A stretch of 64,000 nucleotides of DNA, taken from the NCBI GenBank assembly GCA_031553395.1, contig JAVBLR010000004.1, positions 1 to 64,000 of the forward strand, written 5' to 3'. A program made the position numbers and the translations under genes. The notes below the pieces were generated by a model, which saw only the letters and a list, made by a program, of their open reading frames with translations, was not told where the DNA came from and made no database searches. Positions 39,501 to 46,474 of this stretch are shown one piece after another (positions within the stretch are counted from its first letter, which is position 1; every line of letters begins with the position of its first letter). This DNA comes from WRGA01 sp031553395. Lineage in GTDB: Bacteria > Bacteroidota > Bacteroidia > Bacteroidales > WRGA01.

Positions 39501-39664
39501 AAAAATCCGGAAATTTAACGGTAAATATCGATTTGATGCAAACCGGTGTAGGTGGAGCCAATAGCTGGAATATAGAAGCTCGGCCTATTGATAAATACCG
39601 GATGTTGGATAAAACATATTCGTATGAATTCTCAATTCGGACATATCAGTGTCAAGATGAATAA
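36506..39664 (+). CDS. GH2 beta-galactosidase
   Basis: This is a 1052-residue exported enzyme with signal peptide (MKKTCLIFFFFLSLLSLSNA). The five-domain LacZ-like layout is visible: sugar-binding jelly-roll (LSGKWKFQFSETPDVRP, FDVTSWSEIQVPISIERAGY), two Ig-like domains, a TIM barrel (LYGVNRHEFSEIGGRSVSKE, NINCVRTSHYPDDSYWYELC, VMDEANIENHGV), and a small C-terminal beta-galactosidase domain (MSFFGKGPYENYSDR, ENGNHTQVRWLNLSDHQGG, QTGVGGANSW). The acid/base is Glu483 in SLGNESGYG, and the nucleophile Glu553 in LCEYAHSMGN. It should remove terminal beta-galactose or a related sugar. It is the last PUL gene and is followed by a strong terminator. Confidence 0.95.
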   Translation: MKKTCLIFFFFLSLLSLSNAQQFTEIENQYINQINLLPARCISYSFKNESDALHQLNQDTILLSGKWKFQFSETPDVRPVDFYKPDFDVTSWSEIQVPISIERAGYGQPIYTNQPYPFDFNPPFITGHNKNYVASYRRIFEIPDDWNNNKQILLNVGGAYSAYYVWIDGKFTGYKEDSCLPGEFDITSYLDKGKKQHTIAIQVFRFSDGSYLEDQDQWRMSGITRDVYLEAVPENFIFDFAVRTDLDDQYKDAVLEISPSVKSKNNNSFEGWILEGKLFNADNNQIGRTLSMKAKDAAFPLYEQRYAKPFAGMSLDIENPNKWTAETPYLYTLVLNLKNSEGKVCESRSCKVGFREFNITFEGEFTVNGVPVKLYGVNRHEFSEIGGRSVSKEEMLQDVLTMKRFNINCVRTSHYPDDSYWYELCDKYGIYVMDEANIENHGVWTGFFANKSDWGSAFMDRVTRMVERDKNYPCIFSWSLGNESGYGPNLSATAGWVKAFDTTRSVHYEGANGRFGKDPFDFQDYISRMYPTLEKLEELKDSKEDKKPIFLCEYAHSMGNSTGNLKEYWDMINSDKRIIGGCIWVWKDHGLLETTPSGEKYWTYGGDYGDTPNDGNYCINGIVAPDCTPKPALWECKYVFQPIVFSVESDADLQKGNIRIKNRNFFLNTDIYDFQWEIKGNGKVIQKDAFSGVNIEPGKNAIVQIPFKTIKTQPETEYFLRISACLKEQTNWANAGHEVAKEQLLLPIYNDKSKDVSKKNDVLFSEDDNSIQIKTGKQVTTVDKNSGYIVSLKQDNREIIKSPLKPNFWRAQIDNNRLGWFQADKKMMIWKDFSEQLKNTKIEIEKKTPESVVVHVVKKDADNKVNYQLTYNFTNDGIIHISSQIDIDKSMPEMIRFGMQTQIDGNLNDMSFFGKGPYENYSDRCQAAEIDVYKGKSEDFIYQYIMPQENGNHTQVRWLNLSDHQGGILFSKENEPLNISVWPYTQENYEEAKHTYDLKKSGNLTVNIDLMQTGVGGANSWNIEARPIDKYRMLDKTYSYEFSIRTYQCQDE

Positions 39665-39744
39665 TTTCGTGTGATTGTTCTATACTATTTACAAATATTT
39701 GGCTAAAAATCCTTTGTAAATGTTCTATTTTTAGACGAATGGAA

Positions 39745-39774
39745 AGCTGGTATTTTTTTAATACCGGCTTTTTT
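39745..39774 (+). terminator. Intrinsic terminator closing the PUL
   Basis: Stem AGCTGGTATT (39745-39754) with AATACCGGCT (39760-39769), one G-U pair, 5-nt loop, followed by TTTTT (39770-39774), about 80 bp after the GH2 stop. This is a textbook rho-independent terminator on the plus strand. Confidence 0.88.
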
Positions 39775-39874
39775 GTGATTGAATAATTCTTGAAAATGTA
39801 ATAAAAAATCCACTCTTTTTGCCAAAAAACACACATTGTTTCTTTTCATACGTCCTATTTTTGTCCCCTGCTCG

Positions 39875-39893
39875 CACCGATTTGTAATCGGTG
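39875..39893. repeat. Short palindrome CACCGATT-TGT-AATCGGTG
   Basis: A perfect 8-bp stem with a 3-nt loop, located in the gap between the convergent GH2 and DKNYY genes. It could act as the terminator of the minus-strand gene or be a REP-type repeat unit. Confidence 0.5.
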
Positions 39894-39939
39894 TGTATAA
39901 TTAACGCCTGGTTTACAAAAACGCGAGAGCGAAGGGATT

Positions 39940-42270
39940 TTATGGTTGATTATATGGTTTAATATCAAAATTTTCCCATTTATATGTTCTCTTTTTATCC
40001 CGGAGCATATCCGTTGTTATTAATTTCAGACTTTTGCCGTCAATGCCGGTTTCTTCTCCAAAACGGAATTTCTTGATCAGATAGCCTTCAATATAGTAAA
40101 GATAGTCTTTGTCTTTGAAAAAGCTTCCTCCCAGATAGAAAAATGAGGAATGAATATCTTCCACTATCCGTTTGCGGTCATAAATATGATTCTTATCATA
40201 GCTTCTTTTTGTATCTGTGGATATGACTCTAAAGCTTTTAGAATCAGCTTTTTCAATAATTTCGCCATTGTAGTAAACATGATTTTTATCCTTAGCGAAA
40301 TATTGATCTATGGGAGTAAATGATGCCAAATCAGCGCCTTCAATTACCTTAAAATGATCGATATAAGCAAAGTCTCGAGGGATAGGATTATCATTATCCT
40401 CGTTGACATATTTGACTATACCGATAATAACTTGATTCTTATCTATAAAATAATTATCTTCAACCAATCTTATAGTTCTGCCATCCGCCGGAATCTTTTT
40501 CTTTTCGATACTAAACATACTATTCAGATACAAATAATCATTATCCTTGAATATATTGTTGCTTATCGAATTTTGGATTCGGGAAAAAGATTTGCCGTCA
40601 GCTTTTCCGAGAAAATGTCCGTTTTTATCCCAGATATGGTTATCATCATACCTGATTTCTTCGTCAAATATTTTATATGTTTCGGGATTGGCATATAGAA
40701 TTTTCCAAGATCTTATATACAGGTTATTCCGGTCTTTTGCTTTAGCATATTCCGTTGGCTCAAATGTACTAAAATCAGCATCTTCAATAAGGAAACTTTG
40801 AAAAAAGACTTTGCCATTACTAAACAGATAGCCATTATCGGTTTTATAGTCTTCAGGGTTAGCTCCATCTAACGGCCAATTCACCGCGTAAATATGAGTT
40901 TTATCTTTAGCATATTGTTCATCAATTACTCCAAAGCTATATGGATCTGCATCTTCTACAATTCGAATTTTGTCAGGATAATCCAGTATCGCATAAACAT
41001 TATTTTTATCCGCATAGTATTTTTTTGATATTTGATGTAATGACTCCCCATCTATCTCCATGCTTGATTCAAGATGTGAACCCTTGACAAGATACAGGGT
41101 ATTTTTATCCCGGTATATATTTTCGTCTATTTTCTCAAAGGATTTTCCGTCAATATGAGCCATAAGTCTATAACTGTATAATTTTGAAGAATCACAAGCA
41201 AATTCTTCATTTATAATCCTGAATGTAACAGCATCCAACTCAATTTTTTCTCCTTTACGATATACATTTCCATCTTTTACAGAAAAAACCGATTCATTCG
41301 ATTTTTCTCCCGCTTCATCTCCCGGTCTAAAGGTCTTGGTGTTTATGCCATCCATAATTTCCCCGTACTTGTATACATGATTCTTATCTCTCGCATAAAA
41401 TCCACTTTCATCCATTAACTCGAAAGTAAAGATATCAGCGTCTTCTATTTTATCACCGCCATAATAAACATTTCCATTATTACTAGAATATGATGATCCA
41501 ATTTCTTTCAGCTCTTTTTTTGAATCAGAGTCCTCCAGCAGTTCGTCCAGAAAGAAATAATGCTCTTTATCTTTATAATAATCGGCAATATCTGTGGCTT
41601 GAAAACTTCCTGTATCGGCAGATCTTACAGTCTCGGAATTATAAAAAACATGATTGTTGCTTATCAGTATATCATCTCCTATCAGTTTTATATCTTTAGG
41701 ATCGGCATCTTCCGGTATATTGCCCCATTTATGATATATATTGTTTTTATCGGCATAGTATTCATCCGAAATCCGGCAGAATGTTTTACTGTCGGAGTTT
41801 AATACCGTTTCACCATTTATCATAATATATTTCCCGTTTTTAGCAAAAATCGGATTCGTTATACCGCCATTATTTTTTCCGGATACATTTAATTCAAACG
41901 TTTTTGGATCTACTCCCGGAAGAACTTTTCCTTCATAATACACATAGTATTTGTCTTTTGCATACTTATCACTTATTTGTCTAAAACTTTTTGTATCAGC
42001 GGCAAAAAGATGATTTCTCTTTAGTATCCTATGTCCACAAGTTTCTTCATAGTATACCTGATCTCCTCTTATGTTATAAGAAAGGAGAATATTGTCAGAT
42101 CTGCATTCAACATATCCTCCATATACATCAGTTGAGATCGTGAGTACAGGTATTGCCTCTAAAGATTCGCCATATATACTTATTATGGAATCCGGAGGTA
42201 TTGTTTCCTGTGCTGATATATTAAGATTAAAAAGGAATAGTATTGAAAATATTATTGCGATGTATGTCAT
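39940..42270 (-). CDS. DKNYY-repeat secreted protein
   Basis: This 776-residue exported protein starts with signal peptide MTYIAIIFSILFLFNLNISA and consists almost wholly of tandem degenerate units of roughly 45-50 residues. The repeating core is YAKDKYYVYYEGKVLPGVDP, then K-T-F-E; variants include YYADKNNIYHKWGNIPEDAD, FYARDKNHVYKYGEIMDGI, YAKDKTHIYAVNW, YAKDRNNLYIRSWKIL, YFAKDKNHVYYNGEIIEKAD and YFIDKNQVII. This is the DKNYY family. Each unit likely forms a small beta hairpin, giving an elongated or solenoid fold. Its cellular role is not known. It is convergent with the PUL and not part of it. No enzymatic motif and no T9SS tail were seen. Confidence 0.85.
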   Translation of the reverse strand: MTYIAIIFSILFLFNLNISAQETIPPDSIISIYGESLEAIPVLTISTDVYGGYVECRSDNILLSYNIRGDQVYYEETCGHRILKRNHLFAADTKSFRQISDKYAKDKYYVYYEGKVLPGVDPKTFELNVSGKNNGGITNPIFAKNGKYIMINGETVLNSDSKTFCRISDEYYADKNNIYHKWGNIPEDADPKDIKLIGDDILISNNHVFYNSETVRSADTGSFQATDIADYYKDKEHYFFLDELLEDSDSKKELKEIGSSYSSNNGNVYYGGDKIEDADIFTFELMDESGFYARDKNHVYKYGEIMDGINTKTFRPGDEAGEKSNESVFSVKDGNVYRKGEKIELDAVTFRIINEEFACDSSKLYSYRLMAHIDGKSFEKIDENIYRDKNTLYLVKGSHLESSMEIDGESLHQISKKYYADKNNVYAILDYPDKIRIVEDADPYSFGVIDEQYAKDKTHIYAVNWPLDGANPEDYKTDNGYLFSNGKVFFQSFLIEDADFSTFEPTEYAKAKDRNNLYIRSWKILYANPETYKIFDEEIRYDDNHIWDKNGHFLGKADGKSFSRIQNSISNNIFKDNDYLYLNSMFSIEKKKIPADGRTIRLVEDNYFIDKNQVIIGIVKYVNEDNDNPIPRDFAYIDHFKVIEGADLASFTPIDQYFAKDKNHVYYNGEIIEKADSKSFRVISTDTKRSYDKNHIYDRKRIVEDIHSSFFYLGGSFFKDKDYLYYIEGYLIKKFRFGEETGIDGKSLKLITTDMLRDKKRTYKWENFDIKPYNQP

Positions 42271-42367
42271 TCAGTTTAAGATAAATAGTTTTATTTATAA
42301 AAGCCAAAAGTAGTCATTTTTCCATAAAAACCGCCGTGGTAAGCACTCGTAATTTAACTTAAAAAAA

Positions 42368-43309
42368 TCATTTTTTTCCCGACAAAAAAGGCAAATCGCC
42401 AAATCGCCTTATATATGTAAACTGAAAATTTCCCGACATTACTCCAACCTCCATATCATCCAAATAAGAAGGAAATATCATGTTGCCGATATAAGAAAAA
42501 CCCAATGCCCAAGATTTATGATTATATCCGGCCGACATGCGCGGAAAAACAGTCGGATAGACTTCCAATCGTTGTTTGCCGAATTTATTAACTGTTTCAC
42601 TTCCAAAATTTATACCCGTTGTTACAGAACCATTTAAAAACCATTTTTTGCTTATTACCCATGTATAAGCATATCCGGCGCTTACTCCGAATTGGAAATT
42701 CTGAAGTCTGTTCTTGTCATTAAATATAAACGAACTGTCGGATTTTATATCAGTATTATAACAACCGATTCCCAACAAAATACTTCCGGCTGATTTCAGT
42801 TGTTTCTCATTTTGATTGAAAGCTGCTTTATAAGAAAATTTTTTATGGTTAAGTACAAATTGCCCGAATGCACCATACTGACGGATATTTAAATCAGGGC
42901 AAAGTATATATTCTTTCATACTATTTCCTTCGTCGACATAAAATCCTTCGTATTTTTGAATGAATATATCAAAAACAAATTTTCTGCCATAGTTGTGATA
43001 TTGAAAATCGAATGATTTTGTTTTTCCTAAACTTTTATCTCTCAAAAAATCGAACCCATATCCATAAGAGAAACTCAAAACAGAATTATTCTTTGCAAAT
43101 CCGAGGCCGATATTTACCGGATTATTCGGCATATACATTAAATCATTTTCGGGAGTGTTATAATTCAGAAAAATAAAATCCCGGGAAAGATATACCTTTA
43201 TCATCAAGTTCTCATCAAAAGATCCGACGTAGGTACTGTCCGTTTTGCCGAAACAATTGGTTGAGAATAAAATAAGTATGCTAGATAGAATGAGAAAGTA
43301 GAATTTCAA
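42368..43309 (-). CDS. DUF4421 family outer-membrane-type protein
   Basis: A protein of about 313 residues with a TTG start at 43309, chosen because it yields a canonical signal peptide (MKFYFLILSSILILFSTNCF); the open frame continues upstream to another TTG at 43372 but that stretch has no signal-peptide character. The mature sequence (DSTYVGSFDENLMIKVYLSR, PNNPVNIGLGFAKNNSVLSF, YGYGFDFL, FDFQYHNYGRKFVFDIFIQK, SAGYAYTWVISKKWFLNGSV, GFSYIGNMIF) alternates hydrophobic and polar residues as in outer-membrane beta barrels and matches the DUF4421 pattern. Function unknown. It lies 59 bp after the ProXp-like gene on the same strand, so co-transcription is possible. Confidence 0.72.
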   Translation of the reverse strand: MKFYFLILSSILILFSTNCFGKTDSTYVGSFDENLMIKVYLSRDFIFLNYNTPENDLMYMPNNPVNIGLGFAKNNSVLSFSYGYGFDFLRDKSLGKTKSFDFQYHNYGRKFVFDIFIQKYEGFYVDEGNSMKEYILCPDLNIRQYGAFGQFVLNHKKFSYKAAFNQNEKQLKSAGSILLGIGCYNTDIKSDSSFIFNDKNRLQNFQFGVSAGYAYTWVISKKWFLNGSVTTGINFGSETVNKFGKQRLEVYPTVFPRMSAGYNHKSWALGFSYIGNMIFPSYLDDMEVGVMSGNFQFTYIRRFGDLPFLSGKK

Positions 43310-43368
43310 AATAAATAGTTGATTGAATAAAACTGTAAAGGAAACGGATAATTCAAAGAAATAGTGTA

Positions 43369-43866
43369 TCAATATAGTGTTATAAGTTCATATTGATTTC
43401 CGCAATGTTGCAAAAAACGAATAAAATCAGCATTATTAATTACAACCGATGCTGTGTTATCATTCGGATGAAAACTTAACTTTTCTACATTCTCCAAATT
43501 TTTGTCTAAAAAGACATACACATGATGTAATTCGTCATTTATCAATCCAAATGGAGAAACCGAACCTGGTGATAAACCGAGATATTTCATCATTCGTTCT
43601 TCCGAAGCAAAAGATAGTTTTCCTTGTTTCAGGCGTTGTTCCAAGTCATATATAGCCAGATTCTTTTCGCAATCGAATATTACCAGATAATGCTTATTCC
43701 CTTTGTGATTGCGGAAAAATAGATTTTTACAATGCTGTACATTTCCAGGTATAACCGACCAATATTCCCGCGCAATTTCTATTGTCGGCGCTGCCGGATG
43801 TTCATATATTTCATACGTAATATCCAATTGTTGAAGTATTTCCAATACTTTTTCTTTTTGATTCAT
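43369..43866 (-). CDS. ProXp/YbaK-type aminoacyl-tRNA editing protein
   Basis: This 165-residue cytoplasmic protein belongs to the YbaK/ProRS-associated editing domain family. Such proteins hydrolyse mischarged tRNA, typically Ala-tRNA(Pro) or Cys-tRNA(Pro), protecting translation fidelity in trans. Visible markers are the opening KVLEILQQLDITYEIYEHPA, the conserved lysine in HCKNLFFRNHKGN, LVIFDCEKNLAIYDLE, and the substrate-pocket segment LGLSPGSVSPFGLIND, followed by VYVFLDKNL and LSFHPNDNTASVVI. The SPFGL plus ending pattern is closest to the free-standing ProXp-ala (PrdX-like) group, but the subtype is not proved. Length is normal for a single-domain editor. Confidence 0.88.
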   Translation of the reverse strand: MNQKEKVLEILQQLDITYEIYEHPAAPTIEIAREYWSVIPGNVQHCKNLFFRNHKGNKHYLVIFDCEKNLAIYDLEQRLKQGKLSFASEERMMKYLGLSPGSVSPFGLINDELHHVYVFLDKNLENVEKLSFHPNDNTASVVINNADFIRFLQHCGNQYELITLY

Positions 43867-44050
43867 AATTCGACTTTAATGGATTTTCAAATGAAGATGC
43901 AAATATAATTAGTTCTACTATGACAAATTAAAAAAGAAATTAAAATGACACAGTTTTGAAGGATTTTAAACCTTACCTCCTGAGATAATTATTTTTTAAT
44001 TTGTAATTTTTTATCTTTATGTTCGACTAATATAGAAAAAGCAATTATTG

Positions 44051-44539
44051 ATGAGTAATTCAAAACAAGAAGAAGCATTTGTCGGCCTTATTAAGGAAAA
44101 CGAATGGGTGATTTACAAGGTTTGCTCTTTCTATATTTCCGATGAATTTCCATTGGCAGATTTGTATCAGGAGGTAGTTTGTAATTTATGGAAAGCATAT
44201 CCTAAGTTCAGGAACGAATGTTCGATATCTACATGGATTTACCGGATTGCGCTGAATACGTGTATCTCAGGGATGCGGAAAGAATTGCGAAAACCCCGGC
44301 ATGTAGCATTGGTTGATTTAAAGGAATACCTGGTCGAACCGGAGTCGATGGAAGAAAATATCCGAGAAATGTATAAGCTCATCCATCAATTGAAAAACCT
44401 CGAACGGGCAATCGTATTACTTTATCTTGAAGAGAAATCGTATCAGGAAATTGCGGATATTACCGGTTTAACGCTAAACAATGTGGCCATAAAGTTGATG
44501 CGTATCAAAGAGAAACTAAGAAAAATGTCGGAAAATTAA
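44051..44539 (+). CDS. ECF-type RNA polymerase sigma factor
   Basis: This 162-residue sigma-70 family protein has only regions 2 and 4. Region 2 is visible in FVGLIKENEWVIYKVCSFYI, PLADLYQEVVCNLWKAYPKF and SISTWIYRIALNTCISGMRK. Region 4 is LKNLERAIVLLYLEEKSYQE and IADITGLTLNNVAIKLMRIK. It starts at ATG 44051; an adjacent TTG at 44048 is unlikely. The gene directly downstream (12 bp) encodes a membrane protein that may be its anti-sigma partner. No cognate promoter motif could be identified. Confidence 0.93.
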   Translation: MSNSKQEEAFVGLIKENEWVIYKVCSFYISDEFPLADLYQEVVCNLWKAYPKFRNECSISTWIYRIALNTCISGMRKELRKPRHVALVDLKEYLVEPESMEENIREMYKLIHQLKNLERAIVLLYLEEKSYQEIADITGLTLNNVAIKLMRIKEKLRKMSEN

Positions 44540-44551
44540 AATCAAAAAATC

Positions 44552-45142
44552 ATGGAATTAGATGAATTAAAAAACACGTGGACAGCATTGGATACTATAT
44601 TGATGAAAAATGAATCTCTTAAAAGTACTATTATTAAGGAAATGCTGCAATCCAAAGCGAATAAATCATTGAGTCGATTAAATAATTTTGAATTATTGGG
44701 TGCTGTACTCTGTTTTATTATGTTGCCATTTTTCTTTTTCATGCAAGGAAAAATGGCACATAATTTATTTGCGGATATTACATTTTACATTGCTGTTTCA
44801 ATGTTGTTTGTCGGTTGCATTACAAATCCTTACAAATTGTATTTATTATCAAAAATTGATTTTTCAAAATCCATTGCCGATGATATCAAATTTGTTCAAC
44901 AATATACTATTTTTATTAATAAGGAAAAAAAATATGCATATATTATAATACCAATAATTTTTGGTTTGATATTGTGCGGACTTGCAGGGTTTAAAAAAGT
45001 GGAAACGTGGCGGTGGATTGCTGTCGTATCAGCATTTGTTTTTTCAGGCGTTATGTTATATTGGCAATACAAGAGATTTTACGATACCAATATTCAATCA
45101 ATCACAAAAAGCTTGGAAGAGTTGAAAGAATTGGAAGAATAA
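44552..45142 (+). CDS. Membrane protein paired with ECF sigma, possible anti-sigma factor
   Basis: 196 residues. A short cytoplasmic N-terminus (ELDELKNTWTALDTILMKNE) precedes four predicted membrane helices (about 50-66, 72-92, 128-147 and 152-170), and the C-terminus is a charged helix (FYDTNIQSITKSLEELKELE). It lacks the classical HxxxCxxC zinc anti-sigma motif, so the anti-sigma role is inferred only from its place 12 bp after the sigma gene. Such two-gene units with this N-terminal pattern are common in Bacteroidota. It ends where the heptad hairpin at 45147 begins. Confidence 0.75.
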   Translation: MELDELKNTWTALDTILMKNESLKSTIIKEMLQSKANKSLSRLNNFELLGAVLCFIMLPFFFFMQGKMAHNLFADITFYIAVSMLFVGCITNPYKLYLLSKIDFSKSIADDIKFVQQYTIFINKEKKYAYIIIPIIFGLILCGLAGFKKVETWRWIAVVSAFVFSGVMLYWQYKRFYDTNIQSITKSLEELKELEE

Positions 45143-45146
45143 TTTG

Positions 45147-45223
45147 GGGCGAAAGGCTAATGGCAAAAGGCAAAAGAAAGTGTATGGTTCCTTTCCTTTG
45201 CCTTTTGCCATTCGCCCTTTGCC
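45147..45223. repeat. Heptad-word hairpin between convergent genes
   Basis: Arm 1 (45147-45174): GGGCGAA, AGGCTAA, TGGCAAA, AGGCAAA. Arm 2 (45196-45223): CTTTGCC, TTTTGCC, ATTCGCC, CTTTGCC. Flanking AATTTGG and CCAAATT add to the stem, followed by a T run. It fills the 89 bp between the membrane-protein stop (45142) and the lpxB stop (45232), so it could terminate both transcripts. Confidence 0.88.
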
Positions 45224-45231
45224 CAAATTTT

Positions 45232-46389
45232 TTAAATAGAACCTATCATTGTTAAAACCACTTCCGCTGCTTTTTCCGAAGGAAGCATATCTGCCGGTTT
45301 TAGTTGTTGCAGATAAATCGTTGCTTCATTAATCTGAGATTGCCTGTGTTCAGGGTTTTGTAAAAAATCGAGTGCAACAGGAGATATTAAATTGGCACGG
45401 CAATTAGCTAAAACAAATTCAGGGATAATAAATTTATCTGCCAATATATTTATAAGATTTGCATATTTTGTAATTGCCAGGCGTTCGATAATTTTATTCG
45501 TAATAAAGTTGAATTTATACGCAATAATATGTGGAGTTTTACAAGCTGTGAGTTCGAGTGATACAGTTCCGGATGCGGCTAATGCAAACTCAGACATTCG
45601 GAAAGCCTCGTAACGGTTTCGTTGCCCTACAATTACTTTATAGGGAATATCAATACCTGAAAATATCTTCCGGACTTCGTCTTCCATCGCAGCAACAGTT
45701 GGAATTAGCAAAAATAAATCAGGAAATTTTGTGCGTATTTTCTCTAATACCTGAATAAAGATAGGAGTTAATTTCTTTATTTCATTGTGGCGGCTACCCG
45801 GTAAAACAGATAATACATGCGCACTTTCTGGAATGCTATACCGTGTTCGCAATGTTGCTGTATCTTCCGGAAGATTAGCGGTGTTTTCTATAACCGGATG
45901 TCCGACAAAAGTGCAAGGCAATCCATATTTTTCGAAATAAGGAGGTTCGTATGGCAGTAATGTCATCAAATGATCCATCAATTTTGCAGCTTTCTTAGCA
46001 CGTCCTTTTTTCCATGCCCAAACTTGCGGCGCAACATAATGTATGGTTGGTATTTGGCTGTTCGATTTCTTTAATTTTTTCAGAATAGAACTTACAAAGC
46101 CCCAACTATCAACAGTTACAATAACATCGGGTTGAGTTTCTTTGATGTGTTTCATTACCAAACTCATACACTTCAAAATAACAGGTAATTTAGGGAGGAC
46201 TTCCCAAAAACCCATTACCGAAAGGTCTTTGATGTCGAACAATGAAGTAAAACCTTGTTCTATCATTGTTTCACCACCGATGCCACAGAATCGAATTTGT
46301 GAATCTTGCTTCTTTAGGGCTTGCATCAAACGAGAAGCCAAAATATCTCCAGAAGGTTCTCCTGCAATTATATATACGAGTTTAGACAT
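45232..46389 (-). CDS. lpxB: Lipid-A-disaccharide synthase
   Basis: LpxB joins UDP-2,3-diacylglucosamine and lipid X (2,3-diacylglucosamine 1-phosphate) to make the lipid A disaccharide, at the inner face of the cytoplasmic membrane. The 385-residue GT19 protein shows YIIAGEPSGDILASRLMQAL at the start, FCGIGGETMIEQGF, DLSVMGFWEVLPKLP, TVDSWGF, YVAPQVWAWKKGRAKKAAKL, LPYEPPYFEKYGLPCTFVGH, LSVLPGSRHNEIKKL and ASGTVSLELTACKTPHIIAY, all typical of LpxB. The gene for the enzyme making its lipid X substrate (lpxI) lies directly upstream on the same strand, separated by 85 bp that contain a heptad hairpin. Confidence 0.97.
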   Translation of the reverse strand: MSKLVYIIAGEPSGDILASRLMQALKKQDSQIRFCGIGGETMIEQGFTSLFDIKDLSVMGFWEVLPKLPVILKCMSLVMKHIKETQPDVIVTVDSWGFVSSILKKLKKSNSQIPTIHYVAPQVWAWKKGRAKKAAKLMDHLMTLLPYEPPYFEKYGLPCTFVGHPVIENTANLPEDTATLRTRYSIPESAHVLSVLPGSRHNEIKKLTPIFIQVLEKIRTKFPDLFLLIPTVAAMEDEVRKIFSGIDIPYKVIVGQRNRYEAFRMSEFALAASGTVSLELTACKTPHIIAYKFNFITNKIIERLAITKYANLINILADKFIIPEFVLANCRANLISPVALDFLQNPEHRQSQINEATIYLQQLKPADMLPSEKAAEVVLTMIGSI

Positions 46390-46393
46390 GAAA

Positions 46394-46474
46394 GGTAAAA
46401 GGTAAAAGGTAAAAAGGTAAAAGGTAAAAAGTAAAAAACGTTTCTCTTTTACCTTTTACTTATTACTTTTTACC
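46394..46474. repeat. Heptad-word hairpin between lpxI and lpxB
   Basis: Arm 1 (46394-46430): repeated GGTAAAA with two 8-nt GGTAAAAA variants. Arm 2 (46447-46474): TTTTACC, TTTTACT, TATTACT, TTTTACC. It fills the whole gap between the lpxI stop (46475) and the lpxB ATG (46389), so in the lpx transcript it sits directly before the lpxB start codon. Confidence 0.85.

Noticed and set aside
39875..39893. Operator for the DKNYY gene
   Set aside because: The palindrome lies downstream of that gene, not in its promoter, so a terminator or repeat unit fits better.
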